DNA from: Oribacterium asaccharolyticum ACB7
GTDB lineage: Bacteria; Bacillota; Clostridia; Lachnospirales; Lachnospiraceae
Length of the DNA: 64,000 bases
Reading direction: 5' to 3'
Assembly (NCBI RefSeq): GCF_000238075.1
Contig: NZ_JH414505.1
Location: 341,345-405,344, forward strand
Shown here: positions 1-9,502 of the stretch, piece by piece
Numbering within the stretch: the stretch's first letter is position 1
How the letters are laid out: each line of letters begins with the position of its first letter
Notes under the pieces: generated by a model
Told to the model about the DNA's origin: nothing
Databases searched by the model: none
Seen by the model: the letters and a program-made list of their open reading frames with translations, nothing else
Translations under genes and position numbers: made by a program

Positions 1-650
1 GACGGCAGGGTATTTCCACTGCCTGATAAAGCTTTTGCAAGTTCCAAGGGAAGAAAAGAATTGGAAAGTTTCCCCATAGAATCTGCCAGAAGAAGCTTCT
101 TCCAAAGCCCGAAGGAAAAGCGATATAAACCGCGAGAAAGTTTGTCAAAATCCCATTCTCTGTCTTCTATCTCCTCCCGCATTTCCTTATAGCGAAGGAT
201 AGGTCCCTGCGAAAGAACCGGAAAGGCAAAGGCATACATCGCAAAATGGAAGAAATTCTCCTCCGCCTTTTCTCCCTTTCTGCAATCCGCAAGATAGGTA
301 ATCAGTCGAAAAGTATAAAAGGAGATTCCAAAAGGCATAAACCCTTTTAGCCAAAGAGGTAAAGCCGACAAATAGATACTATACTTAAAGAAAAGGAGCG
401 GCAGGAGCAGGACAAAAATGGAAAAGGCGAAGAACGTCCGGCTCTCCTTCTCCATTCGCTTTCCGATAAAAAAGCTGTAATAGCTAAGTAACGCAAGAAT
501 AGACAGAGAAATGAGGCCCTGAAACAAAAGAAAGAGAAGAGAAAAAAAGAGAAAGACCATATTCTTTCCCTTTATATCCCTTCTTAAAAACGAAAAGATA
601 AGGAACAGCGGAAGAAATCCCCCGACAAATATCATTTCCGAAAATTGCAT
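1..650 (-). CDS. MBOAT family O-acyltransferase, partial (C-terminus outside window)
   Basis: The reading frame opens at an ATG at 650 and runs off the left edge after about 216 codons, so only the N-terminal half is seen. It has several hydrophobic segments followed by PFGISFYTFRLITYLADC and, later, a block around FPVLSQGPILRYKEM and GLWKKLLLADSMGKL. This order (P-F-G-I-S-F-Y-T-F, then a GPI-R-Y block, then KK-L-ADS) is characteristic of AlgI/DltB-type membrane-bound O-acyltransferases, which move acyl groups onto extracellular polysaccharide or teichoic acid. The catalytic histidine region lies beyond the edge and cannot be checked. Family call is firm; the substrate is unknown. Confidence 0.8.
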   Translation of the reverse strand, partial: MQFSEMIFVGGFLPLFLIFSFLRRDIKGKNMVFLFFSLLFLLFQGLISLSILALLSYYSFFIGKRMEKESRTFFAFSIFVLLLPLLFFKYSIYLSALPLWLKGFMPFGISFYTFRLITYLADCRKGEKAEENFFHFAMYAFAFPVLSQGPILRYKEMREEIEDREWDFDKLSRGLYRFSFGLWKKLLLADSMGKLSNSFLPLELAKALSGSGNTLP

Positions 651-660
651 ACTTCCCTCT

Positions 661-771
661 TACTCTGTCTTATGTCTTAGCTACTCTATCTTATGTCTTA
701 GTACTTCGTCTTATATCTTAGTACTTTGTCTCATGTCTTAACTACTTTGTCTCATCTCTCTTATGTCTTAG
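661..771. repeat. Short tandem repeat, ~20-bp unit, about five copies
   Basis: Five imperfect copies of a unit resembling TACTYTGTCTTATGTCTTAG lie immediately upstream of the acyltransferase start. The last copy carries a small internal expansion. There is no coding potential. It occupies the 5' leader or promoter region of that gene. Confidence 0.8.
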
Positions 772-808
772 CGGCGCTGCCTCGGATCCGCAAGCTTCAT
801 ATAAAAAC

Positions 809-837
809 TTGCAAAGCCTCCTAAAATCCGTTATACT
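809..837 (+). promoter_or_regulatory. Sigma-A type promoter of SRP RNA
   Basis: TTGCAA at 809-814 and TATACT at 832-837 are separated by 17 bp. The predicted start is about 844, exactly where the SRP RNA 5' stem begins. Confidence 0.7.
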
Positions 838-843
838 TCTACT

Positions 844-976
844 GCTTCGGGGGCAATGAAGCTTGGGCCCCACGCAATGGAAGATACCGAACCGTGTCAG
901 GATGGGAACATAGCAGCACTAAGGTAAACCTTTCATGTGCCGTGGGTAATCCTGGGTGGAGTCTCCGAAGTTTTTT
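844..976 (+). ncRNA. ffs: Signal recognition particle RNA (small bacterial type)
   Basis: The conserved SRP core is visible: GTGTCAGG at 893-900, GGGAACATAGCAGCACTAAG just after it (the Ffh-binding asymmetric loop and tetraloop region), and the returning strand ATGTGCCGTGGGTAAT. The ends pair (CTTCGG at 845-850 with CCGAAG at 965-970) and are followed by a T6 run at 971-976 that acts as terminator. It lies alone on the plus strand between two minus-strand genes, with its own promoter. Length is about 130 nt, so the large Alu-containing form is not indicated. The RNA scaffolds Ffh for cotranslational targeting of membrane proteins. Confidence 0.88.
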
Positions 977-1044
977 ATTGCCAACAAGTATGGAAAGCTC
1001 TTCCCGATGGCCTTTGCTCATCACACGGGAAAAGCCTCAATATC

Positions 1045-1899
1045 TTATTTTATTCTGTATACCCGCTTTCCGTTTTCCGCCGTCTTCCGAATCACGTCTT
1101 CCACGGAGATTCCCTTCAATTCCGCTAACAATTTTGCCACATACTGCAAATTTCCGGAATGATTTCTCGTTCCCCGAACAGGAACCGGCGCCATATAGGG
1201 ACAGTCTGTCTCCAGAACTATGTGCTCCAAAGGAATTTCCACGGCTACCTGCTTTAATTTTTTTGCATTCGTAAAAGTTAAAACGCCGCCGATACCCAGC
1301 ATCATTCCAAGGGAAACAAAGTCCTTCGCCACTTCAAGCGGATAAGAAAAGCAGTGTACAATCCCTCCGTTTACGAAACCCTTCTGATCCCGAATGATTC
1401 GGAAAGTATCTAATGCCGCATCCCGGGAATGAATCACGACAGGGAGGTCTCTTCTCTTTGCGAGATCCAGCATCTCGATGAAACAGCTTTTTTGCACTGT
1501 CGGTTCCGGATTAAAACATTCCTGGACCTCTTCCCCTCTCCTCTTCTTTTCCTCATCCCGCTCTTTTTGTACTTTAGAACGTTTATCGAGGCGAAAATAA
1601 TCCAAACCGATTTCTCCGATGGCAACGACTTCCTTTTCCTTGCTTAACGCTTCTATTTTTGCCGTCGCTTCGGGACTCCATACTGCAGCATGTTCGGGAT
1701 GAATACCGACTACGCTATGAATGGAAAGAGAACTGTCCACGTAAGCTTTCGCAAGCCGAACAGCTTCTTCCGAGCTTTCCGGGGTATATCCGATTTCACA
1801 AATTCGGTCTACTCCCCTTCCCGGAAGACTATGTAAGAGTTCTTCTCTATCTTGATCAAAGCTTTCATCATTGTAATGACAATGTGTATCAAATATCAT
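1045..1899 (-). CDS. tatD: TatD family metal-dependent hydrolase
   Basis: The 284-residue protein has the TatD metal-binding set: D4 and the HCH of residues 6-8, E96 in AIGEIGLDYF, H157 in VIHSRDA, H182 in VHCF, and D232 in LETDCPY. The family are 3'-5' DNases or hydrolases of the amidohydrolase fold. A charged insertion of roughly 30 residues (about 104-137, rich in K/R/E) follows the GLDYF motif and is longer than usual. The start has GGGGGA seven bases upstream. It lies downstream of metG and a TraX-like gene on the same strand, and tatD next to metG is a common Firmicute arrangement, so a shared transcript is likely. Confidence 0.92.
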   Translation of the reverse strand: MIFDTHCHYNDESFDQDREELLHSLPGRGVDRICEIGYTPESSEEAVRLAKAYVDSSLSIHSVVGIHPEHAAVWSPEATAKIEALSKEKEVVAIGEIGLDYFRLDKRSKVQKERDEEKKRRGEEVQECFNPEPTVQKSCFIEMLDLAKRRDLPVVIHSRDAALDTFRIIRDQKGFVNGGIVHCFSYPLEVAKDFVSLGMMLGIGGVLTFTNAKKLKQVAVEIPLEHIVLETDCPYMAPVPVRGTRNHSGNLQYVAKLLAELKGISVEDVIRKTAENGKRVYRIK

Positions 1900-1911
1900 C
1901 TTCTTCCCCCT

Positions 1912-2688
1912 TTAAGCCGTGATTTTCGCTCCCAAATAAATCAGCAAATAGAAAACTATCAAATGCAAGGGATAATAAAAGTATAAAACTCTCCCCAGCG
2001 GAAGTCTTCCCTTCTCTCCATTATAGAAGAAAATAGGAAGAAAGCTGCATGCAGCCGCACCGAAGTTCCCAAGAGACAACAGCACGGAAAGGAAGGCTCC
2101 CGAAGCGATTCGAAGTGCCTTTTCCTTACGAAAATTATACAGAACGGCAATCAAAAGAATGCCCAATGCTCCGTAATCAAAGTGTAAAAGTTCAGAAAGA
2201 GCGGCACAGCCCAGTACCGAAGTCCATTTCAGGAAGGGCTTTCTACGATATTTTTTCATCAGGAACATGGTTGCAATGCCAAGCGCCAGGGTAAAGCCTA
2301 TATTTTGTGCCGAAAAGTCGAACCATTGATTGAAAAGGCACAAGTCAAAAGGAATCTCCGCACAAAGCCCCATAAACAGAACTCGAAGAAAATATTTTTT
2401 TCTGTCCTTCGTGTGTATAAAGCCCTCTGTTAGCAGAAAGGCAAAAATCGGAAAAGCCAATCTTCCAATGGTACGGAAAATATGATAGATCCGCATCAGT
2501 TGCATGCCTTTTTCCGTTGCTATAGCCATTTGGTAGTATTCCGAATCAAAGCCGTATAAGTTGCCATTGTAAATTACAATCGCGGCATAGTGGTCTATCG
2601 TCATGGAAACAAGGGCAAGAAGCTTCAGCAAATCCGCTGAAACTCCTCCCCCTTTCTTTTTTGTATCCAGTGCATTTAACCCGGTCAT
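1912..2688 (-). CDS. TraX-like membrane protein
   Basis: A 258-residue polytopic membrane protein with LKLLALVSMTIDH near the N-terminus, IGRLAFPIFAFLLTEG and RKKYFLRVLFMGLCAEIPFD in the middle, and about seven hydrophobic segments. These blocks match the TraX family. F-plasmid TraX acetylates pilin, but chromosomal Firmicute members have no assigned role. It starts one base after the metG stop codon and ends 12 bp before tatD, so it sits inside that operon. The start is uncertain: the ATG at 2688 has only a weak site, whereas a strong GGGGGAGGAG lies about 12 codons inside the frame. Confidence 0.85.
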   Translation of the reverse strand: MTGLNALDTKKKGGGVSADLLKLLALVSMTIDHYAAIVIYNGNLYGFDSEYYQMAIATEKGMQLMRIYHIFRTIGRLAFPIFAFLLTEGFIHTKDRKKYFLRVLFMGLCAEIPFDLCLFNQWFDFSAQNIGFTLALGIATMFLMKKYRRKPFLKWTSVLGCAALSELLHFDYGALGILLIAVLYNFRKEKALRIASGAFLSVLLSLGNFGAAACSFLPIFFYNGEKGRLPLGRVLYFYYPLHLIVFYLLIYLGAKITA

Positions 2689-2689
2689 A

Positions 2690-4747
2690 TTATGCGATGT
2701 CCGCTCCTGCAGGCATATCCCGCAAAGAAGTCATAAGTGATAAAATCTCTTCTCCGTCCTGCTCAAAAGCCGCAGACAGAAGCATACCCTGAGACTCATA
2801 GCCGGCAATCATTCTGGGCTTTAAGTTCACGAGTACCATAACCTTCTTTCCCACTAGATCTTCCGGTTTATAGGCCGACTTGATGCCGGAAAGAATCTGA
2901 CGAACTTCTTCTCCAATTTGTACTTTAAAGAGCAAAAGCTTCTTGGACTTCTTTACTTCCTCCGCATGAAGAATCTTTCCGATACGAAAATCCAGCTTTT
3001 CAAAGTCCTCATAGCTTACCTCGTCTTTATAAGGAAGCACTACAGGATTCCTGTCCCTAGGTGCATCTCCTTCTACCGGGGATTCATCTGCAGCATCCTT
3101 ATTTCCGTCTTTCTTCTCCGACTTTTCTTCTTCCAAGGAGGCCTTGCGAATCTGCTCTTCCGTTATCTTTTCTACTTCCTTCTCAATTTCTTTCCAGTCT
3201 TTTCTGTCAAATAAGGTAGAAGGATTCTCGGAAACCTTGGTTCCGGACGGGTACAGACCAAACTGATCCAGCTGTGTAAAGGCTCTTTTTTCTGTGGAAA
3301 GTTCCTCCAAAATCGTCTTCGCCGTATTCGGCATAAAGCTTTCCAAAAGAGAAGCTCCGATTACGATGGATTCCGTTAAGTTGTAAAGGACGGTCTTTAA
3401 GCGTGGCGCAAGCTCCTCTTCTCTTGCCAAAACCCATGGCTCCGTCTCGTCAATGTATTTGTTGGAACGTCTGAATATCTCAAAAATAGCGGTCAGTGCA
3501 TCGGCAACCCTGTGTTCTTCCATTTTCTCAATCGCAAGCTTCGCCTGGGAAAGCACCGTATTCTTTAAATCCGCATCTACGGGCTCTACTGCATCGGTTT
3601 TCTCCACAATTCCCTCGAAATACTTATTGCTCATCGCAATGGTACGCTTTACCAGATTTCCTAAGATATTTGCAAGCTGAGAATTATAGCGCTCCACCAT
3701 CAGTTCCCAGGAAATGACACCGTCATTTTCAAAGGGCATTTCATGCAGAACGAAGAAGCGAACCGCATCGACTCCGAAGAGGCGAACCAAATCATCCGCA
3801 TAGATTACATTTCCTCTGGACTTGGACATCTTCGTGCCCTCATCAGCCTTTCCTACCGCAGTAAGAAGCCAGGGATGTCCGAATACCTGTTTCGGAAGCG
3901 GAATATCCAAGCTCATCAGGAAAATGGGCCAGTAAATCGTATGGAAACGAACGATATCCTTTCCGATTAAATGAAGATCCGCCGGCCAATATTTTCGATA
4001 ATTCTCGCCATGCTCTCCGTCCACATCATAGCCAATACCGGTAATATAGTTGGTAAGCGCATCAAGCCATACATAAACCACATTCTTCTCATCAAAATCT
4101 ACAGGAATGCCCCAGGTAAAAGAAGAACGAGAAACGCAAAGATCCTGCAGACCCGGCTTTAAGAAGTTGTTCACCATCTCGTTTTTACGGGAAACAGGCT
4201 GAATGAACTCGGGATGGGACTCAATATGCTCCATTAAACGGTCGGCATACTTGGACATCTTGAAAAAGTATGCGTCCTCACTGGCCTTCTCCACAGGACG
4301 TCCGCAGTCCGGACACTTTCCGTCCACAAGTTGCGAATCTGTCCAGAAAGACTCACAGGGCGTGCAATACCAGCCCTCATATTTCCCTTTATAAATGTCC
4401 CCTTTTTCATACATCTTTCGGAACATTTTCTGAACCTGCTTCTCATGATAGGGCTCCGTTGTACGCATGAACTTATCATAGGAAGTATCCATTAAGTCAA
4501 AAATACTTCGAATCTCTCCCACTACCTCGTCTACAAACTCCTTCGGAGTCTTTCCGGCATCCTTCGCCTTCCCCTCTATCTTCTGCCCGTGCTCGTCGGT
4601 TCCGGTCATAAAGAATACATCATATCCCTCATAGCGCTTAAAACGAGCCATCGCATCTGCAAGAATAATTTCATAAGTATTCCCGATATGAGGCTTCCCT
4701 GAAGCATAGGCAATCGCCGTGGTAATATAATATGGTTTTCTTTCCAT
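2690..4747 (-). CDS. metG: Methionyl-tRNA synthetase
   Basis: A 685-residue class I aminoacyl-tRNA synthetase that charges tRNA-Met. HIGH-type PHIGN is at residues 19-23, a zinc knuckle uses Cys 128, 131, 145 and 148, and KMSKS is at 306-310. A C-terminal EMAP/Trbp111-like tRNA-binding domain covers about the last 110 residues (DFEKLDFRIGKI...). An acidic/lysine-rich linker (EEEKSEKKDGNKDAADESP) joins it to the catalytic body. The frame is open 11 codons further upstream, but AAAGGAG six bases before the ATG at 4747 and alignment with family N-termini favour this start. It is first in the metG-traX-tatD run. Confidence 0.97.
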   Translation of the reverse strand: MERKPYYITTAIAYASGKPHIGNTYEIILADAMARFKRYEGYDVFFMTGTDEHGQKIEGKAKDAGKTPKEFVDEVVGEIRSIFDLMDTSYDKFMRTTEPYHEKQVQKMFRKMYEKGDIYKGKYEGWYCTPCESFWTDSQLVDGKCPDCGRPVEKASEDAYFFKMSKYADRLMEHIESHPEFIQPVSRKNEMVNNFLKPGLQDLCVSRSSFTWGIPVDFDEKNVVYVWLDALTNYITGIGYDVDGEHGENYRKYWPADLHLIGKDIVRFHTIYWPIFLMSLDIPLPKQVFGHPWLLTAVGKADEGTKMSKSRGNVIYADDLVRLFGVDAVRFFVLHEMPFENDGVISWELMVERYNSQLANILGNLVKRTIAMSNKYFEGIVEKTDAVEPVDADLKNTVLSQAKLAIEKMEEHRVADALTAIFEIFRRSNKYIDETEPWVLAREEELAPRLKTVLYNLTESIVIGASLLESFMPNTAKTILEELSTEKRAFTQLDQFGLYPSGTKVSENPSTLFDRKDWKEIEKEVEKITEEQIRKASLEEEKSEKKDGNKDAADESPVEGDAPRDRNPVVLPYKDEVSYEDFEKLDFRIGKILHAEEVKKSKKLLLFKVQIGEEVRQILSGIKSAYKPEDLVGKKVMVLVNLKPRMIAGYESQGMLLSAAFEQDGEEILSLMTSLRDMPAGADIA

Positions 4748-4798
4748 GGACTCTCCTTTACGAACTAAGCATCCCGACAAATTATTAAGAACGTTTCT

Positions 4799-4826
4799 AG
4801 TCTAGCATAGATTTTTAACTAGTCAA
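4799..4826 (-). promoter_or_regulatory. Likely metG promoter
   Basis: On the minus strand TTGACT (4826-4821) and TAGACT (4804-4799) are spaced 16 bp apart, about 50 bp upstream of the metG start and just downstream of the preceding terminator. Confidence 0.5.
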
Positions 4827-4841
4827 CAAGTTGTACGGATG

Positions 4842-4873
4842 CAAAAAGTGATGTTTCCTTATAGAAACACCAC
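4842..4873 (-). terminator. Rho-independent terminator of the 5868-4921 gene pair
   Basis: On the minus strand GTGGTGTTTC pairs with GAAACATCAC across a 6-base loop and is followed by TTTTT. It separates the two-gene unit upstream from the metG promoter. Confidence 0.8.
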
Positions 4874-4920
4874 TCTCTGCAAAACTCTTCCCTTATTTCA
4901 TTTTTTCGGAAAAGCCAAGC

Positions 4921-5337
4921 TTATTCCGTAAAATGCTTATTAATTAACTCGTCCACAAACGGAACCGTTATGCTTGCCTGATTCAATGCCTTAAATGCCA
5001 GAGCAAGGAAAAGACAGGTTCTGAAAATTTCTATAGCCTGGGTAATCAAAGACCAAAATGAAGTAAACGCATAGGTGCTCACATCAAGGCTGATTACGGT
5101 AAAGCAAGTTCCTATCCATTTTACAACATCCGGAACCAGACCGAGCACGCTCAGCAGGAAGCTGAAAAACAGCATGGTTGCTACAGCCTTCAATGCAGAC
5201 TTCTTAAGCCAATCATTGTCTTCCACAAGAAAAATATAACCGGCCGCCAACAATATTGCGGTATAGTTTCCCACTATCGCAAGAATATAAACTCCTGCAG
5301 CAACTAAAACGGCAGATACTCCTAATTTTGTTTTCAT
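4921..5337 (-). CDS. Small polytopic membrane protein, unknown function
   Basis: A 138-residue hydrophobic protein with about four membrane segments (around residues 5-25, 45-65, 72-90 and 100-120) and a short charged C-terminal tail. I do not recognise the family. The frame opens with a TTG at 5358, but AAGGGGG about nine bases before the ATG at 5337 marks the latter as the start. It follows the Ala-rich helical protein by under 30 bp and shares its terminator, so the two are probably cotranscribed and may act together at the membrane. Confidence 0.6.
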   Translation of the reverse strand: MKTKLGVSAVLVAAGVYILAIVGNYTAILLAAGYIFLVEDNDWLKKSALKAVATMLFFSFLLSVLGLVPDVVKWIGTCFTVISLDVSTYAFTSFWSLITQAIEIFRTCLFLALAFKALNQASITVPFVDELINKHFTE

Positions 5338-5364
5338 CTTTTCATTCCCCCTTACCAAGCTGTC

Positions 5365-5868
5365 TTACTGTCCTGTGGACTGATTCTCATTTACTGCATT
5401 TTCTACCGCAGTTTCCGCTTTGTTTACCGCCTGAGCAGTAGCATCAGCAGCGCCTTCCGCAGCATTTTGTACATTGTTTACCGCCTTAGCGGCAGCATCG
5501 GCAGCGCCTTCCGCAACGTTTGCAGCAGTATTGGCAGCATTGCTTACAGCTTCTTTTGCTTCTGTAGCCACAGCTTCAGCGGCAGCCTTGCCTTCATTCT
5601 TTAAGGCATTCAACTTCTCCTGAATTTCTGCAATCTTAGCCTGAGCGGCATGAATTTCATCCACAAATTCCTTAAAACCCTCAGCAGGCGCGTTCTTAAA
5701 ATCTTCAAAGTACTTCTTACCGATTTTACTGTAAACCGCTGTGATTTTCTTCTCTTCATCATGAATCATGGAGTTGAACTTGGCAGTATCTGCCATTTCC
5801 TTCCCCTTCTGCATAACATCCTGACTTGCGTCTGAAATCTTCTTTCCCAGTTCATCAAAAAATCCCAT
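5365..5868 (-). CDS. Alanine-rich helical protein with LEA-like repeats
   Basis: A 167-residue, highly charged, cysteine-free protein. The N-terminal ~90 residues (MGFFDELGKKISDASQDV...) look like a conserved helical domain seen in Clostridial hypothetical proteins, where it can precede a zinc ribbon; none is present here. Residues ~95-160 are an Ala-rich amphipathic series with recurring NVAEGAADAAAKAVNN-like units of roughly 15-20 residues, reminiscent of LEA or apolipoprotein-like helices. There is no signal peptide. It is the first gene of a two-gene unit with the small membrane protein. Function unknown. Confidence 0.65.
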   Translation of the reverse strand: MGFFDELGKKISDASQDVMQKGKEMADTAKFNSMIHDEEKKITAVYSKIGKKYFEDFKNAPAEGFKEFVDEIHAAQAKIAEIQEKLNALKNEGKAAAEAVATEAKEAVSNAANTAANVAEGAADAAAKAVNNVQNAAEGAADATAQAVNKAETAVENAVNENQSTGQ

Positions 5869-5928
5869 AATCCGCCTCCTTTTACATTATTTTTCTCATT
5901 TTATCATTTTTACAAGGCAAACACAATT

Positions 5929-7656
5929 CTATTTCTTTACTTGTACCACACTGTTCTCTATCCATCTGCCTTCATTGTCCACTTGATAGCCATCCGGCGT
6001 CTTTTCATTTCGATAGAGATGCCCCTCGTTGTTTCCGCTGTCCGTTCCGAAGTAATAGCAATAACCGTCAATCCACTGCCATCCGGTCAGCATTCTTCCC
6101 ATCCAACCGTCGGAGCCCGGGAAGAGATAGTACTTACTGCCATTCAAGTCTACCCAGCCTGTTGCCATATAGCCGCTATCTAAGAAATAATACCAATAGG
6201 ACTTTCCATTGTAGGCTTCATATCCCCAGGTACTCTTCGGATAGCTTCCGTCCTGTCTCTTATACCACCAGCCTTTTTCATCTTTCACCCATTCCCCATT
6301 GGAAAGAGAACGATCCGCACCTAAAACCTGTCCGGCAGGATTTCCGCTTAAGATTGCAGAAGAGCCTCCGCCTGAGCCGCTACTGAATGCCCCTCCACCT
6401 GAGGAACTGCCGCCGCCACTATATGAGCCGCCGCCCGAGGAACTGCCGCTACCACCGCTACCGCCGGAGGAGCTGCCGGAACCGCCGCTATGAGAGGAGC
6501 CGCCGGTACTTCCACCTGCGCCCGTTAAAGTGATGTAGTCCGGGTCATACAAGGTGACTTTCAGACTCCCTGTCACCGGATCAATCGAATCCAAAGAACT
6601 TGTCCTCGGATCGATCCGCCATTCTTTATCATTGATGTAAAACTTGGTTACAAGACTGCCATCCAAACCGCCGAAGGTGAGTCGATAATGACTGATTGAA
6701 TTCATCTTCAGTGTAAAGTTGCGAAGCACACGGCGATAGGTACCCGGCCTTGTGATTTTCGATCCGCTTTCGTAGTATCCGCCCCTCGAAACATCCTCTA
6801 ACGCATACTCACAGTTTACTTTATTTTCACCCTTATGCGGAATGGACACCTCCAGCCATGCTTCCTCTCCATTTCTATCAAGCAGTCCATCCCCCATTTT
6901 ACTCCATGTGGTATGGGGTACCTCGTCTCCCAATTTTCCATACTGTAAATCTTTCTCCGGAAGAAACATCCTGATTTCTTTAAACGGATAGTCTTCTTCT
7001 ACATGATAACTATTTTTCTCAGAAAGATGCAAAACAAAGTTATTTCCTTCTTCATTTTCTCCCACAATGAGAAAATGATAAGTCGATGTAGTTCGGCTCT
7101 TTGGGGTTTCCCTATTACTCATTTCCAAGGTAAAAGAATTCACTAAAGAAGCCTCAAAATAGTAATTTGGATTTGTCGTGGTCAGCTCTAATCCGTAATG
7201 ATAATCTCCGGGAGTGAATTCTCTCTCCATGTACTTCGGAGACTCTCCCGTCCCATCAGGTTTCCTATAATAAATAGGAGAAGAAATATAGATATCGTCT
7301 ACATTGATGAACTTGTCCGGAGCATCCCCTCTCCGATGTATCTTCAGTTTTGGATTCTTCCCTCTAAGGTCAACTTCCTGCACCCTCATCCTATCTCTTG
7401 GAACATTAAGAATTACATCTTTTAAAGGCTCACGAAGCGCAATCTGATCAATGATAATCTGCTCCGTCTGCCGATTCGCACCATATCCATAGGCCGCTCC
7501 GGCAGAAAAAAATTGAGTTCCGTGCGTTGACACAATATTGGAAGAACTGGTTTGAAGTTCCGTACCTTCTTCTCCCGCATAAGCGCTCATCCTCCCTGCC
7601 AAGAAAGAGAGCACAAGTCCCATACATGCCGCAAATACCATTCTGCTTCTTTTCAT
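5929..7656 (-). CDS. Secreted protein with Gly/Ser linker and choline-binding-type repeats
   Basis: The start at 7656 is set by AGGAGG six bases upstream and gives a clean signal peptide (MKRSRM, then a hydrophobic core ending near AYAG). A ~350-residue extracellular region of unknown fold follows. Next comes a ~55-residue linker made almost only of Gly and Ser. The C-terminus carries Trp/Tyr/Gly-rich repeats (GWWYKRQDGSYP, YWYYFLDSGYMATGWV, YYLFPGSDGWMGRMLTGWQW, CYYFGTDSGNNEGHLY) of the choline/glucan-binding type. These usually anchor proteins to the cell wall or polysaccharide. The product is probably a surface protein; the ligand is unknown. A longer in-frame start at 7707 lacks a ribosome site. 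Confidence 0.8.
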   Translation of the reverse strand: MKRSRMVFAACMGLVLSFLAGRMSAYAGEEGTELQTSSSNIVSTHGTQFFSAGAAYGYGANRQTEQIIIDQIALREPLKDVILNVPRDRMRVQEVDLRGKNPKLKIHRRGDAPDKFINVDDIYISSPIYYRKPDGTGESPKYMEREFTPGDYHYGLELTTTNPNYYFEASLVNSFTLEMSNRETPKSRTTSTYHFLIVGENEEGNNFVLHLSEKNSYHVEEDYPFKEIRMFLPEKDLQYGKLGDEVPHTTWSKMGDGLLDRNGEEAWLEVSIPHKGENKVNCEYALEDVSRGGYYESGSKITRPGTYRRVLRNFTLKMNSISHYRLTFGGLDGSLVTKFYINDKEWRIDPRTSSLDSIDPVTGSLKVTLYDPDYITLTGAGGSTGGSSHSGGSGSSSGGSGGSGSSSGGGSYSGGGSSSGGGAFSSGSGGGSSAILSGNPAGQVLGADRSLSNGEWVKDEKGWWYKRQDGSYPKSTWGYEAYNGKSYWYYFLDSGYMATGWVDLNGSKYYLFPGSDGWMGRMLTGWQWIDGYCYYFGTDSGNNEGHLYRNEKTPDGYQVDNEGRWIENSVVQVKK

Positions 7657-7832
7657 CTGCACCTCCTGCAAGCCTGTAAAATACTTTCTCGAAGTATTTA
7701 AATCCATCTTTGTATTTTACGCTATATTTCTATTAAGTCCATGTAGAAATATTAAATATTTAATGAAATATTTTTAATCCGAACACCTATCTGAACTATT
7801 CGTCCTCTCTTTGGGCTTTGGGAAAACCTTCA

Positions 7833-7912
7833 TTAACGAGATGTCTCAGGCTTCGCCTGTGTCACTTGTTCATAACGAGACATCACACGCTCTGCGAGCA
7901 ATATCTCGTCAA
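7833..7912. repeat. Double-hairpin palindromic element (relative at 56438-56473)
   Basis: Two adjacent imperfect hairpins. The second pairs ACGAGA with TCTCGT around an inner GCTC/GAGC stem. A closely similar sequence lies at 56438-56473. It sits in the 390-bp non-coding stretch between eno and the secreted-protein gene, beside the eno terminator; the rest of that stretch shows nothing else clear. Confidence 0.6.
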
Positions 7913-7916
7913 GAAT

Positions 7917-7962
7917 GAAAAAAGTCTGCACAGAGTTCTCTCAAACTCCATGCAGGCTTTTC
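7917..7962 (-). terminator. Rho-independent terminator of eno
   Basis: On the minus strand CTGCATGGAGTT pairs with AACTCTGTGCAG (two G-U or mismatch positions), followed by a T6 run, about 80 bp after the eno stop codon. Confidence 0.8.
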
Positions 7963-8043
7963 TATCTTTTTCATTTCCCTTTCATATGGCGCTCTGAAAG
8001 CAAATATCCAAGGACAGTTCCTTCCAAAGCACACTCAGGCAAA

Positions 8044-9354
<1,311 letters not shown>

Positions 9355-9416
9355 TTATGCAAATCCTTTGCATAAAACACATTGTCCTTTTATTTTAAGG
9401 TACTTACACCTTAAAA
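9355..9416 (-). promoter_or_regulatory. Two dyads in the eno 5' leader
   Basis: At 9355-9375 arms TTATGCAAA and TTTGCATAA form a perfect 9-bp palindrome with a 3-base centre, about 15 bp upstream of the eno start. At 9393-9416 arms TTTTAAGGT and ACCTTAAAA form a second hairpin. Either could be an operator or an RNA hairpin that affects stability or initiation; the sequence alone does not tell. Confidence 0.5.
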
Positions 9417-9473
9417 AGCCTGTCTCTATGCCTTAGAGAAACACTTCCTCTACAGCATAAAATAACCTTCCTA

Positions 9474-9502
9474 ATAGTAATGGATTGTCTTATTTGTGTC
9501 AA
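9474..9502 (-). promoter_or_regulatory. eno promoter
   Basis: On the minus strand a consensus TTGACA (9502-9497) overlaps the prmC stop codon, and TACTAT (9479-9474) follows after 17 bp. This is a near-ideal vegetative promoter, fitting a highly expressed glycolytic gene. Confidence 0.8.

Noticed and set aside
661..771. CRISPR array
   Set aside because: Units are directly adjacent, diverged and without spacers, and no cas genes occur in the window.
894..1274. Plus-strand open frame of 126 codons
   Set aside because: It overlaps the SRP RNA and then runs antisense to tatD; no ribosome site and no family resemblance.
6299..6493. Plus-strand Pro/Glu-rich frame
   Set aside because: It is only the antisense reading of the Gly/Ser-rich linker of the secreted protein.
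7657..8043. tRNA or small RNA genes in the long gap
   Set aside because: No cloverleaf or T-arm sequence was found; only a palindromic repeat and the eno terminator are supported.
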